A DNA stretch of 43,408 nt from Trichormus sp. M33_DOE_039 (GTDB lineage: Bacteria > Cyanobacteriota > Cyanobacteriia > Cyanobacteriales > Nostocaceae): positions 1 to 43,408 of the forward strand of contig DVDT01000019.1 of the NCBI GenBank assembly GCA_015296085.1, written 5' to 3'. This document shows, piece after piece, positions 15,668 to 24,829 of the stretch; the stretch's first letter is position 1, and each line of letters opens with the position of its first letter. Under the pieces are notes generated by a model. That model saw nothing but the letters and a program-made list of their open reading frames with translations. It was not told where the DNA came from and did not search any database. Position numbers and translations under genes: made by a program.

Positions 15668-17446
15668 TTAGCTTCTGGCTGTCTTCTTGACTTGAGATTC
15701 TAAAATCGCACCATAGAGTGGGCTAGTTTGCATTAGTTCTTCGTGAGTGCCTTGGGCTACCAATCGTCCTTTATCTATGAGAAAAATGCGATCGGCATTT
15801 TTGACGGTACTGATACGTTGAGCCACAACAAAAGTTACACAAGCTTTTTGGCGCATCATGTCGTCTAATGCGGTTTGAATTTCGGCAGCAGTTTTAGCAT
15901 CTACAGCCGAGGTACTGTCATCCAAGATCAGAATACTGTAATCGGTAAGTAAAGTCCGAGCGATCGCAATCCGTTGTTTTTGTCCACCAGATAAACCAAC
16001 CCCACGTTCACCAACAATTGTCTCGTAGCCATCGGGTAGACTGGTGATGAAATCATGGATTTGGGCAGTTTTGGCTACCTCAATCACCTCTTCTAATGCT
16101 GCATTGGGTTTGGCGTAGGCGATATTCTCACGAATAGTACCAGAAAATAATGTAGTTTCCTGAAATACAATGCCTATGTGCGTTCTCAAGCTTTTAAGCG
16201 TAAAATCTCGCACATCTCGTCCATCAACGCGAATCGCTCCCTTGGTGACATCATAAAAGCGAGGAATCAGGTTCATAATCGTACTTTTGCCAGAACCTGT
16301 CATTCCTAAAACGGCAATTAGCTCATTGGGCTTCGTTTCAAACGATACATTTTTCAGTGTTTCCGTGGTCGCGCCAGGATAGCGAAAGCAGACATTTTCA
16401 AATGTAATTCTGCCGCCACAAGTATCAAAGGCGATCGCATCGGGGCGATCGCGAATATCGATTGTGGCATCTACAACTTCATAAACTCTGGCTGCCGAAG
16501 CAGCTGCTTGAGCGATCGCTGGTGCAGCGAAGCCAATCACTAAAATGGGTTGGAAAATCAACGCTAGGTAGGAGTTAAACGCTACTAGTTCGCCAATGGA
16601 AAAGCTGTTACTAATGACTTGCGCTCCCCCATAGCCGAACACAGCCAGCGTCACTAAATTACTGAGTAAAAAGATAAATGGGAATGTATTCCGAATGGCG
16701 CGAATTGTCTTCATGTTAGCCGTGACTAATTCATCATTGAGCCTCGTATAACGCGACTTTTCCGCCGACTCTCGCACGAAGGCTTTTACTACCCTGATGC
16801 CAATCAGATTCTCTTGCAATACAGCATTGAGGTGACTTAGTTGCTCTTGTACGTGCCGGAACAGGTGGTCAGTACGGGTGACAAATCGTGCCATCAACCA
16901 GCCTGCGATCGGTACTGCTGTCAGAGAAATCAGTGCTAGTTGCCAATTCATTACCAGCAAAAGTACCGCAATAGCAACTAGTGTGACAACTCCACCTATA
17001 ACTTGAATCAAACTAGTACCAATAAAGGTGCGGACTTGCTCAATATCATTGGTAACACGGGTTAATAGTTGCGAGGTCTGTGACTGGTCATGATAGCTAA
17101 AACTGAGATTTTGAATCTTACTGAAAATCTTATTTCTGAGGTCATAGGCAATACCTTGGGAAGCTGATTCTGCTAAATAACTTTGACCAAAATTAAATAC
17201 ACCACGAGCGATCGCTGCGGCTACCATCCATACAGCACTGTATATAACTATCTGTAAATCTTTTTTGACAATCCCCTGATCTATTCCCCAACGAAATAGT
17301 TGGGGAGTAATTGCATTCGCTACTGTCAAAAGGAGTAGACTGATCAAAGCCCCCAATGAAACCAATCCGTAATTCCTTAAACTCGCCAGTACACGCCAGA
17401 TTGCTTGTATTGACGAATTTTCCTGGGGTTCTGATGGTGAAACCAC
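15668..17446 (-). CDS. ABC exporter half-transporter with degenerate ATP site
   Basis: Paralogue-like partner of the following exporter gene: membrane domain then ATPase domain. Counting from a possible upstream GTG at 17482 (604 aa), Walker A is GMTGSGKS (393-400) and the signature LSGGQ (497-501) is canonical. The Walker B catalytic Glu is Asp522 (ILDDSTSAVD) and the H-loop His is Gln555 (VVAQRIST). These are the substitutions seen in the non-hydrolysing site of heterodimeric exporters such as TM287/288 or BmrCD. I prefer the GTG at 17444-17446 as start (592 aa) because GAGGGAG lies about 8 bases upstream; the GTG at 17482 has no such site. About 147 bp separates it from the importer permease gene upstream. 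Confidence 0.88.
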   Translation of the reverse strand: MVSPSEPQENSSIQAIWRVLASLRNYGLVSLGALISLLLLTVANAITPQLFRWGIDQGIVKKDLQIVIYSAVWMVAAAIARGVFNFGQSYLAESASQGIAYDLRNKIFSKIQNLSFSYHDQSQTSQLLTRVTNDIEQVRTFIGTSLIQVIGGVVTLVAIAVLLLVMNWQLALISLTAVPIAGWLMARFVTRTDHLFRHVQEQLSHLNAVLQENLIGIRVVKAFVRESAEKSRYTRLNDELVTANMKTIRAIRNTFPFIFLLSNLVTLAVFGYGGAQVISNSFSIGELVAFNSYLALIFQPILVIGFAAPAIAQAAASAARVYEVVDATIDIRDRPDAIAFDTCGGRITFENVCFRYPGATTETLKNVSFETKPNELIAVLGMTGSGKSTIMNLIPRFYDVTKGAIRVDGRDVRDFTLKSLRTHIGIVFQETTLFSGTIRENIAYAKPNAALEEVIEVAKTAQIHDFITSLPDGYETIVGERGVGLSGGQKQRIAIARTLLTDYSILILDDSTSAVDAKTAAEIQTALDDMMRQKACVTFVVAQRISTVKNADRIFLIDKGRLVAQGTHEELMQTSPLYGAILESQVKKTARS

Positions 17447-17593
17447 TGGAATTTCTCCCTCATGTGTTTTAAAAATTATCACTTACAAAGGAGTATGAAA
17501 GCTTAAAAAGCAATAGGCAATATGCAATCAGAAATATGCAATAGGTAGTAGGGAAATCCCTATGAATAAATTTAGGTGAGTCAAGAGGTGTAC

Positions 17594-18226
17594 TCAACTT
17601 TTCACCTTTAGTTTCTGCTCTAACCATCCAATCAATAAATCAGCTAGTAATGCTATCACTGCTGCCGGTACTGCTCCTGCTAAGATTAACTGATTATTAA
17701 CGACTGCAATTCCCCGAAAGATAAACACACCCAAACCCCCAGCCCCAATTGCAGCAGCAATAGTTGCAATCCCAATAGCGATAACTGTCGCCACCCGCAC
17801 CCCTGCCAAAATTACCCCAATTGCTAGGGGAATTTCTACTTGTAATAACAATTGTCTATCCGTCATTCCCATGCCTCGGCCAGCTTCCCGAATCGCAGGA
17901 TCAACTCCCGTAATACCTGTATAAGTATTACGAATGATTGGCAGCAGAGAATATAAAGTTAAGGCTACAATGGCAGGTACAACACCAATTCCACCAATGA
18001 CAGGCACAGGAATGAGTAACCCGAATAATGCCAAACTGGGAATAGTTTGCAGAATATTAGCCACACCCAAAATAGGCTGACGCAGTTGAGTTTGGCGAGT
18101 GATTAAGATTCCTAAAGGAATACCGATAGCGATCGCAACACTAATGGCAACACCCACTAAAAATAAATGTTCTAGGGTGTGTTGTAAGATTTCTGGTGCG
18201 TACTTAATCAGAAAAAAATCTTTCAT
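17594..18226 (-). CDS. Osmoprotectant-type ABC importer permease, 210 aa
   Basis: Inner-membrane permease of the BPD (ProW/OpuBB/YehW) family for glycine betaine, choline or related osmolytes. About five to six hydrophobic helices and the EAA loop (DPAIREAGRGMGMTDRQLLLQVEIPLAIG) are present. An ATG at 18224-18226 overlaps the stop codon of the ATPase gene (ATGA), so I choose it; an ATG nine codons upstream would overlap by 31 bases. It pairs with the ATPase upstream, and the missing binding protein is probably the lipoprotein at 5920-6834. Length is normal for the family. Confidence 0.88.
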   Translation of the reverse strand: MKDFFLIKYAPEILQHTLEHLFLVGVAISVAIAIGIPLGILITRQTQLRQPILGVANILQTIPSLALFGLLIPVPVIGGIGVVPAIVALTLYSLLPIIRNTYTGITGVDPAIREAGRGMGMTDRQLLLQVEIPLAIGVILAGVRVATVIAIGIATIAAAIGAGGLGVFIFRGIAVVNNQLILAGAVPAAVIALLADLLIGWLEQKLKVKS

Positions 18227-19020
18227 AAGTTGTCTTGTAGTGAACGCAGACATTGCAGGAAGGCTAGACTTTCGGGGTGTTGGGAACGCATAAATTCATC
18301 CTTTGTTCCTAATACCACTAATTCTCCCCCATACATCAACCCAATTCGCGAAGCCAAAACACAGGCTTCTTGAATATCGTGGGTAACAAAAACTACTGTC
18401 TTGCCCAATTCTTGTTGTAACCGCCGAAATTCTTGCTGCAGTTCTAGGCGAGTGATGGGGTCAAGTGCGCCAAATGGTTCATCCATTAATAATACAGGGG
18501 GATCTGCTGCTAACGCCCTGGCTACACCTACTCTCTGTCTTTGTCCCCCCGATAACTCATGGGGATAACGCCTAGCGAATTGTGCCGGATCTAAACCTAC
18601 TAAATGCAATAATTCGTAGACTCGCGTTTTGATTTGTCTAGGTTGCCAACCTTCCAAACTAGGGACTAAACCTACATTACGTTCTATTGTGAAATGAGGA
18701 AACAAACCAGTTTCTTGAATCACGTAACCAATCTTACGCCGCAGTTTAATTTCATCCCACTGCGTTGTTGGTCTACCATCAAATAACACCTCACCTTGGG
18801 TGGGCGTGTACAGGCGATTAATTAACTTCATTGTAGTAGTTTTGCCGCTACCACTACGTCCAAGTAAAACTAACGCTTCACCGCGATGTATATTAAAATT
18901 GAGCCGCGATACCAAAGGACGATGGTTGCGGCTCAATGTGACATCACTAAATTCAATAGCGACTGAGTTATTTTGTGGCATTATCTGAATTCGTAATTCT
19001 GAATCATTACAAATTATCAT
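18223..19020 (-). CDS. Osmoprotectant-type ABC importer ATPase
   Basis: ATP-binding subunit of an OpuA/ProV-like importer. Walker A GRSGSGKTT, signature LSGGQRQRVGVARALA, Walker B VLLMDEPFGALD and H-loop VFVTHD are all intact. ProV-type C-terminal CBS domains are absent, as in the YehX/OsmV-short forms. The start is uncertain: ATG at 19018-19020 has GAGG only one base ahead, an ATG at 18979-18981 (MPQNNSVAIEF, 252 aa) gives a more usual N-terminus, and a TTG at 19029 is also in frame. The permease gene overlaps its stop by four bases. Expression upon osmotic stress is plausible from family knowledge but no site is seen. Confidence 0.88.
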   Translation of the reverse strand: MIICNDSELRIQIMPQNNSVAIEFSDVTLSRNHRPLVSRLNFNIHRGEALVLLGRSGSGKTTTMKLINRLYTPTQGEVLFDGRPTTQWDEIKLRRKIGYVIQETGLFPHFTIERNVGLVPSLEGWQPRQIKTRVYELLHLVGLDPAQFARRYPHELSGGQRQRVGVARALAADPPVLLMDEPFGALDPITRLELQQEFRRLQQELGKTVVFVTHDIQEACVLASRIGLMYGGELVVLGTKDEFMRSQHPESLAFLQCLRSLQDNL

Positions 19021-19094
19021 GCCTCTCAAACCCAGATTCTACCATTCTGCTTTTCTCTCCATCAGAATATCGACGAATGAGTTACGATCTGGAA

Positions 19095-20783
19095 TTAACT
19101 TCCTGCTAACAAAACTTTCGTTGCGGACTCACCCACCTTCTTGATTTGGCGCGTTATTTGGAATAACATCAAACCTAAAATACCCGTGTGTCCCATAATT
19201 GCCATCAAAGCATTCATTGTTGATGCAGCACCTGATGGGTATAAAGCAACTATAGGTGCAGCTACAGAAAACAGCCACCAGAAAGTGTGGTTTCCAGGAT
19301 AGGAAAACAATACGGCTAAAGCGATGACTGGCAAAATGATTACAGCACCGAGAACACCGTTAGTCCAAAATAGCCTTTGTCCATTTTTCATTAATAAAAG
19401 TAGCTGAGTTAAAGCCGCGTAGATAACAGCGAGACTACCAGCAAAAGTTAAAGCTATTAACGAATTAAGTTTATCAGTTTCACTGCTCAAAGAGACAATA
19501 GTAAACAAACTCAAAGCTGTAATAGCGATTATGGCGTTAATAGCGATCGCAATTACACCTGGACTTTTTTCACCCCAAATTAAATCTTGAATTAAATTAC
19601 GCTTCACTCCCTGCTGATTAACGAAATGGCGATAACGCGCCCAATCTTGTAATGTGTGGCGATGGGGAGTCACAGCTGCAATTAAATACAGAAACAAAAA
19701 CAAATTCAGAAACATCAGACAAGCAATATTATCTTTCATGGCAGAATAATAACCACCATCGCCAAAGACTAATTTTTGCCAATTAGCACAGCCAATAGTC
19801 ACAATTGTGAAAGCCAACGTGAGCAAGTAACTCTGGGGTTTACTGAGCATGGTAGCATTGCGATCGCGGAAGCAGCGTTGTAATGATTGCCAGATAAAAT
19901 AAGCTCCCACTAAGTGAACAAACATTGCAAAACCGATAATTTCTACCCAACTATTTCCTAATAATAGATTGAACCAATGAAAATTAGAGAAATCCGCCCC
20001 CACAAATGAATTATTTCCAGAATTGGGAATGAAATAGTATGGGTTAATGAAGTTCAAAATGACAAATGGGTGATTAGATAATGTACCACCTCTGAGTGAT
20101 TGCTGAGTTAGTAAGAGCAACCCCAAAACTGTACCGCTTCCCAACCAAGCTTGAAAGCTACCTAACCAAGAACCAACCAAGGCATATAAAAGTGAACCAC
20201 TAAAGTAAAATAAGCTGGTGGTGATGATAATTATATAAAAGCTGAAAATCAAGCTCACAGGAATTTTGGCATTTAAACCTAACCATAAATGCACAGGAAT
20301 TGCTAGGCATACTCCCAAATATATCAGTATGGGAACTCCTAGCATTTTACCGAAGAGAATGCTTCGGGGCGATTGGGGACTTAAACGGATAAAATTGAGT
20401 GTGTCCCTTCGTTCTTCTGTCGATAAATCATTGATTAGTACGTAGCTACCCGCTACAATAATTACAAAAAATCCGATAATACTCAGCAAGTTAAATGTAT
20501 CTTGAAACCACAATTGCCAATTGATGTTGACATTCCCATAGCCATCTAAAAAACATTCCTGTGCAATATCTAAATATTTACCTGTACAGTATTTATTTGC
20601 ACTGGAATATACAATAGTCTGAGTATTTGGTAATAGGCTTTGGAAATAAAGAAATACCCCAAGCTGCATGAGAAATGAGGTAGCCATTACTATCAGCACA
20701 TTACGCTTATGCAAGCGTCCTTTAATTTCTCTTAATAGTTGAGGATTCCAGTCTCCAAGTTGATTTATCCAGTTAGTTTGCAT
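19095..20783 (-). CDS. ABC-2 type transporter membrane protein, 562 aa
   Basis: Polytopic membrane protein, about 12 hydrophobic segments, of the ABC-2 type. It begins WNPQLLREIKGRL, like the next gene upstream (WNPQLFREIKGRL), has the same ERRDTLNFIRLSPQS motif (ERRGTLNFLRLTPQS in the paralogue) after the second helix, and ends in a similar GESATKVLLAGS tail; the two are tandem duplicates. With the ATPase at 22916-23866 it should form an exporter. The first outside loop is short here (about 60 residues). A 203-bp gap with an 11-bp hairpin separates it from the paralogue, so it may be partly uncoupled in expression. Substrate unknown. Confidence 0.8.
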   Translation of the reverse strand: MQTNWINQLGDWNPQLLREIKGRLHKRNVLIVMATSFLMQLGVFLYFQSLLPNTQTIVYSSANKYCTGKYLDIAQECFLDGYGNVNINWQLWFQDTFNLLSIIGFFVIIVAGSYVLINDLSTEERRDTLNFIRLSPQSPRSILFGKMLGVPILIYLGVCLAIPVHLWLGLNAKIPVSLIFSFYIIIITTSLFYFSGSLLYALVGSWLGSFQAWLGSGTVLGLLLLTQQSLRGGTLSNHPFVILNFINPYYFIPNSGNNSFVGADFSNFHWFNLLLGNSWVEIIGFAMFVHLVGAYFIWQSLQRCFRDRNATMLSKPQSYLLTLAFTIVTIGCANWQKLVFGDGGYYSAMKDNIACLMFLNLFLFLYLIAAVTPHRHTLQDWARYRHFVNQQGVKRNLIQDLIWGEKSPGVIAIAINAIIAITALSLFTIVSLSSETDKLNSLIALTFAGSLAVIYAALTQLLLLMKNGQRLFWTNGVLGAVIILPVIALAVLFSYPGNHTFWWLFSVAAPIVALYPSGAASTMNALMAIMGHTGILGLMLFQITRQIKKVGESATKVLLAGS

Positions 20784-20933
20784 AGTGATAACTCATTTGA
20801 TAATTGGTTTGCAGGAATTACATAACTGGCAGATGATTTTCAGATCGGTGTTACATAACAATGGGATGAATTGAGGTAAGCAGGAGAACAAATTTTATCC
20901 AGTTGTTGTCATCACTAGATTCAGCAATGTTTA

Positions 20934-20969
20934 AGTTTCTAGTTAAGAATCTATTCCCAACTAGAAACT
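20934..20969 (-). terminator. Hairpin between the two ABC-2 permease genes
   Basis: AGTTTCTAGTT (20934-20944) pairs with AACTAGAAACT (20959-20969), a perfect 11-bp stem, 17 bp past the stop of the 634-aa gene. No T tract follows, so it could be a weak terminator or an mRNA-stabilising hairpin that sets a lower level for the distal permease. Confidence 0.5.
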
Positions 20970-20986
20970 AATGTTACATGATATAT

Positions 20987-22891
20987 TTAACGCCCTGCTA
21001 ATAATGCTTTACTAGCAGATTCTCCAGCTAATTTAATTTGTTTGTTGAGGTTCAAATTCAACAATCCTAAAACGATAAACTCAGCTAAAAGTGACATGAA
21101 CACAGTGATAGTTGCAGAATTTTCGATTCCCACCCAAGGGAAAGTAGAAAACAGCCAAACTGGAGCGTAATTGGTGGGTGAAATGCCTAAAAGTCCTAAA
21201 ATAGCAGGTGGTAAGAACATGAATAAACCTATACTACCAATTGCCAAAATACCGCGTTTAGGAGTTTTCATCAGTAGCATCGTTTGAATAATAGTGGCGT
21301 AGATCATTGTCATACTAATAAACAATGCTATGCCTAAAATCGCTTTCATTCTGCCAATCTCATTGACCCAATCAATAGCACTGTTATGCTTGAAATTTAA
21401 GACAGGTGCAAAAATAACCCAAACTACTAAGGGTGCCACAATGATGAGGAGATTAATTACAATTGCTATTAAAGATGGGCTTTTCTCACCCCAAATTGCA
21501 TCATTAAGCCAAGAACTACGCCAGAAAAGTTTATGATTAGAAACTTCGTGGTAACTATAGCGTGACCAATCTTGAATCTGTTGCCGATGGGGTGACAAAA
21601 TTATCATTAACCCAAACACTAAAGCCAAGTTAAACAACACCAGAAAAACAAAATTCTCACCTATTTGATGATTTAGATCATAGTAGCAATTCTTGCCAAA
21701 TTCATAAGGAGAGCAATAGTTATTGCTATACTGTAGAGTAAAACCCCAAAAAATTAATTGGCAACAACCGACGAAGAAATAACTCTGGTGCTTGCTCATA
21801 ATTGCGGTGTTGGGATTACGAAAACGACGCTGTAGTGCTTGCCATACCCAGTAAATACCAACACCATAGTTAAATAAATGTAACCCTACTAGACTGACAA
21901 GATTTTTACCTAGTGGTAAATAGAAAAATTGTAATTTATCCAGTGATGATTGTTCGTTGCTACGTAATAAATTACCAAACAGATAACCCATCATTTCAAA
22001 TGGGCTTAATAGTCTCAACCATGTAAATGTATTGTGAATATTAGAGGTATATGATGCTAAGTTCAGAGTTGTAAACAAAAATATTAAAACTGCACCACTT
22101 GCTAACCAAGGTTGAAATCCACTGAACCAACGACTAATTAAGCTAAATAGTAGTGCATAACTGTAGAAGAAAAAACAACTAGCAACAAGGATGATATCAA
22201 AGCTGAGAATGTGACTAAATGCTATTTTAGCTGATAATCCAGATAGTAAATGTAAAGGCAATGCTGTTAAAACTATGAGATAAATGACAATAGGCACTCC
22301 TAATATTTTGCCTATCAAAATACTCGCTTCTGATTGAGGAGTAAGACGCAAAAAGTTGAGAGTACCACGACGCTCTTCTTGGGCTAAATTATTGATGAGT
22401 AAATATGTACCAGCAACTAACAAGATAAATACAAACATCACACTCAATGTGAGGAATATATATTTCCAATGATCTTGCCACCATAGTGATATGTTTATTT
22501 GATCAGGAGGGCAATATTTCTCATACAGGTTTCTATTAATATTTGTTTGCTCGCTTTGTAAATTAGCTAATTGAGTTTTAAATACTTTAAGCTTGACAGG
22601 ATCAAAGCTGCTCTTATCGCTATATAGATTTATTTTTTGCTGGACTTGATTAACTAATTGATAAAGTACGTTCAGACGTTCGTGATAACCTTTACTCAAA
22701 TTACAGTATGCCCCGGACATCGTATATTTTTCGCCGGGATAGTCAGCCAATTGATAGAGAAAAATTGCTACTTGTGCTAAGAGTGATAAGCCAACAGTAA
22801 TAACTATGTTAAAAATTTTAAGGCGGCCTTTAATTTCTCGAAATAATTGTGGATTCCAATTGCCTATTTTGTCTATTAAATTGAGCATCAT
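20987..22891 (-). CDS. ABC-2 type transporter membrane protein, 634 aa, with extended outer loop
   Basis: Paralogue of the 562-aa protein, sharing the start (WNPQLFREIKGRL), the ERRGTLNFLRLTPQS motif and the GESASKALLAGR end. It is 72 residues longer, mainly because the loop between the first two membrane helices (about residues 50-145) contains a helical, coiled-coil-like stretch (NVLYQLVNQVQQKINL ... FKTQLANLQSEQTNINR). That loop should face the periplasm. It follows the ATPase gene by 24 bp and uses an ATG with GGGAG upstream. With the ATPase and the 562-aa protein it would form an asymmetric exporter. Confidence 0.8.
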   Translation of the reverse strand: MMLNLIDKIGNWNPQLFREIKGRLKIFNIVITVGLSLLAQVAIFLYQLADYPGEKYTMSGAYCNLSKGYHERLNVLYQLVNQVQQKINLYSDKSSFDPVKLKVFKTQLANLQSEQTNINRNLYEKYCPPDQINISLWWQDHWKYIFLTLSVMFVFILLVAGTYLLINNLAQEERRGTLNFLRLTPQSEASILIGKILGVPIVIYLIVLTALPLHLLSGLSAKIAFSHILSFDIILVASCFFFYSYALLFSLISRWFSGFQPWLASGAVLIFLFTTLNLASYTSNIHNTFTWLRLLSPFEMMGYLFGNLLRSNEQSSLDKLQFFYLPLGKNLVSLVGLHLFNYGVGIYWVWQALQRRFRNPNTAIMSKHQSYFFVGCCQLIFWGFTLQYSNNYCSPYEFGKNCYYDLNHQIGENFVFLVLFNLALVFGLMIILSPHRQQIQDWSRYSYHEVSNHKLFWRSSWLNDAIWGEKSPSLIAIVINLLIIVAPLVVWVIFAPVLNFKHNSAIDWVNEIGRMKAILGIALFISMTMIYATIIQTMLLMKTPKRGILAIGSIGLFMFLPPAILGLLGISPTNYAPVWLFSTFPWVGIENSATITVFMSLLAEFIVLGLLNLNLNKQIKLAGESASKALLAGR

Positions 22892-22915
22892 TGGTCAGAT
22901 CTCCCACGTTAATGA

Positions 22916-23866
22916 TTAAGAGGCTTGTTTGTGTCCTAACTTTAAGAAAATACTTTCTAAGTCTTCTTGAGTGCAGTGGAAATCAGTGATGGGAATGCCA
23001 GATGTAACTAGCGATCGCAATAATTCTGCGCAGTCTTCCTGTGTCCCGGAAAAGTTAACTCTTAAACTATTAGTTCCGGCTATTTTCTCCCACTCATCTA
23101 CGCAGGGATAATGTTTAACTGCATTTAAAAGTGCATCTAAATCACCCAAAGTTGATAAGATTATCTGTTGACGAGATAAGCGTTGATAAAGTTGCTGGAG
23201 TGAAGCACTTTCTACGAGGAAACCTAACTCCATAATTCCCACAGAAGTACACAGTTCTGCTAAATCACTGAGGACGTGGGAAGAAATTAAAATTGTCATT
23301 CCCGCTTCTTGCAGTGCTTTGATAATTTCCCGAAATTGCATCCTGGCAATGGGGTCAAGCCCAGAAACAGGTTCATCCAATAGCAGTAAAATTGGCTCAT
23401 GGATAATAGTTCGTGCTAAACTCAAACGCTGCTTCATCCCTCGCGACAGGGTAGAAATTAGACTGTTGCGTTTATTACCCAGTTGAATGAGTTCTAGAAC
23501 TTCGTGTAAGCGTTGAGTGCGTCGTGGTTCTCGTAGTCGATACAAACGGGCAAAATAATCTAAGTAATCCCAAACAGTTAAATCTTCATATAAGGGATAA
23601 TCATCAGGGAGGTAACCAAGACGACGTTTGAGAGTCGGGTTACTCTTGTCACGTCGCAGGCGATCGCCATTAATATAAATCTCACCCGTAGTTGGTTCTT
23701 CTGCTGCTGCCAACATGCGGATGAGAGTGGTTTTACCTGCGCCATTCGGGCCTATAAGTCCGTATACTTCACCGATTTGGATTTCTAAGTCAACATCATT
23801 AACGGCTATGTGCCGTTCAAATTGCTTAGTTAAGCCACTGGTGCGAATTGCTAATTCTTTTACCAT
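22916..23866 (-). CDS. ABC-2 type transporter ATP-binding protein, 316 aa
   Basis: Cytoplasmic ATPase of a CcmA/NatA-like exporter. Walker A GPNGAGKTTLIRML, a signature of the form LSRGMKQRLSLARTI, Walker B LLLLDEPVSGLDP and H-loop ILISSH are present; the SRGMKQ form of the signature is common in this class. The C-terminal ~90 residues form the usual extra domain of ABC-2 ATPases. It is the first gene of the operon with the two membrane proteins downstream, and is divergent from the toxin-antitoxin pair with 205 bp between. A perfect palindrome TTGCTATAGCAA (23969-23980) lies in that space. Confidence 0.88.
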   Translation of the reverse strand: MVKELAIRTSGLTKQFERHIAVNDVDLEIQIGEVYGLIGPNGAGKTTLIRMLAAAEEPTTGEIYINGDRLRRDKSNPTLKRRLGYLPDDYPLYEDLTVWDYLDYFARLYRLREPRRTQRLHEVLELIQLGNKRNSLISTLSRGMKQRLSLARTIIHEPILLLLDEPVSGLDPIARMQFREIIKALQEAGMTILISSHVLSDLAELCTSVGIMELGFLVESASLQQLYQRLSRQQIILSTLGDLDALLNAVKHYPCVDEWEKIAGTNSLRVNFSGTQEDCAELLRSLVTSGIPITDFHCTQEDLESIFLKLGHKQAS

Positions 23867-24071
23867 AGCTGCTGTAGTGCGGCTGTTGTTTAAACACTAA
23901 CCTAACCTCTTTCTACAACTTTCGCTAGACTCGTTTCGGAAATTGTAAGCGAAATAATGTAACTTAGGTTGCTATAGCAAAGTGGATTTATCAGTACATA
24001 ACTTCCGAGACTGAGTGAGAATCCTGCGATCGCATTAAAATAATACTTAAAGTTCAATAGCTGAAATAATC

Positions 24072-24296
24072 ATGGAAGTTTTTCAAATGACGACAACTGT
24101 TGATGAGTCGGGACTGTTACACCTCAACATCCCCACGCAGCTATCACCTGGACAGGTAAATATAGTAGTTGTGTTGAACCCAGTTCCAGCAGACAAAACA
24201 CATAAATCTGGTTATGATTTTTCTGATTTGGCGGGAAAATTAGTCTGGCAAGGAGATGCAAGAGCCATGCAAAGAGTATTACGGGATGAGTGGTAG
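24072..24296 (+). CDS. Antitoxin of a VapBC-type pair, 74 aa
   Basis: Small protein whose first half (TVDESGLLHLNIPTQLSPGQVNIVVVLNP) looks like the DNA-binding swapped-hairpin part of antitoxins and whose second half (DFSDLAGKLVWQGDARAMQRVLRDEW) would wrap the toxin. The position directly before a PIN-domain gene supports this. Starts at 24072 or at the ATG 24087 (69 aa), the latter with GGAAG eight bases upstream. The stop overlaps the toxin start. Such proteins repress their own promoter; the palindrome TTGCTATAGCAA at 23969-23980 is about 90 bp upstream and may be unrelated. Confidence 0.75.
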   Translation: MEVFQMTTTVDESGLLHLNIPTQLSPGQVNIVVVLNPVPADKTHKSGYDFSDLAGKLVWQGDARAMQRVLRDEW

Positions 24297-24663
24297 TCGC
24301 TACTTTTTGGATACAAATGCAATTGTGGCACTGCTAAAAGGTAATTCACCCTTGCTACAACTGTTGCAAAATGCTGATTGGATAGGAATTTCAATTATCA
24401 GTCAAATTGAATTTCTAGCATTTTCTGGGTTGAGTCAGGGAGATATCCAAGTTTTTCAGCAATTTGTCCAACGAGTTGAAGTTGTAAGTTTAACCGCTAC
24501 TGATACGTTATTAATTGACCAAATTATTCAACTGCGTCAACAATATCGCCTAAAATTACCAGATGCAATCATCGCGGCAATGACACTCCATAAAAATGCC
24601 AACTTGGTCACAATGGATAGAGAATTTGTGAAAGTAGCCACATTAGTAGTTATTAGTTGGTAG
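24286..24663 (+). CDS. PIN-domain toxin (VapC-like ribonuclease), 125 aa
   Basis: PIN-domain endoribonuclease. The acidic metal-binding residues are visible: Asp in FLDTNAIVALL, Glu in QIEFLAF, Asp in KLPDAIIAAM and Asp in TMDREF. VapC toxins cleave tRNA or rRNA and are held inactive by the antitoxin. I take the ATG at 24286, which overlaps the antitoxin stop (ATGAGTGGTAG) and puts the SRYFLDTN strand near the N-terminus; an ATG at 24256 would add ten residues unlike the family. A hairpin terminator follows at 24716-24737. Confidence 0.88.
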   Translation: MSGSRYFLDTNAIVALLKGNSPLLQLLQNADWIGISIISQIEFLAFSGLSQGDIQVFQQFVQRVEVVSLTATDTLLIDQIIQLRQQYRLKLPDAIIAAMTLHKNANLVTMDREFVKVATLVVISW

Positions 24664-24715
24664 TTATATCTTCCCTAGGTTTCCAATTTACCCTGTAGCC
24701 AAGTCTTTCGGATCG

Positions 24716-24757
24716 AAAAGCTCTTGAATTAGCTTTTTTTGAGCATAAAATGCTCAA
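24716..24757 (+). terminator. Terminator after the toxin gene, with a second hairpin
   Basis: AAAAGCT (24716-24722) pairs with AGCTTTT (24731-24737) and is followed by T residues. Directly after it, TTGAGCAT (24739-24746) pairs with ATGCTCAA (24750-24757) around a 3-nt loop. Both lie between convergent genes. Confidence 0.6.
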
Positions 24758-24829
24758 CAGAATTCGACACATCATAGAACTGTACCATAGGATAAATCAT
24801 ATTGGAGGTAAGTATGATTTTCACCAAAG

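Noticed and set aside
10736-17446. Type I secretion system made of the exporters and the DUF4114 protein
   Set aside because: The exporters are of the multidrug heterodimer type with no peptidase-like N-terminal domain, and no membrane fusion protein gene is near; a terminator and gap separate the genes.
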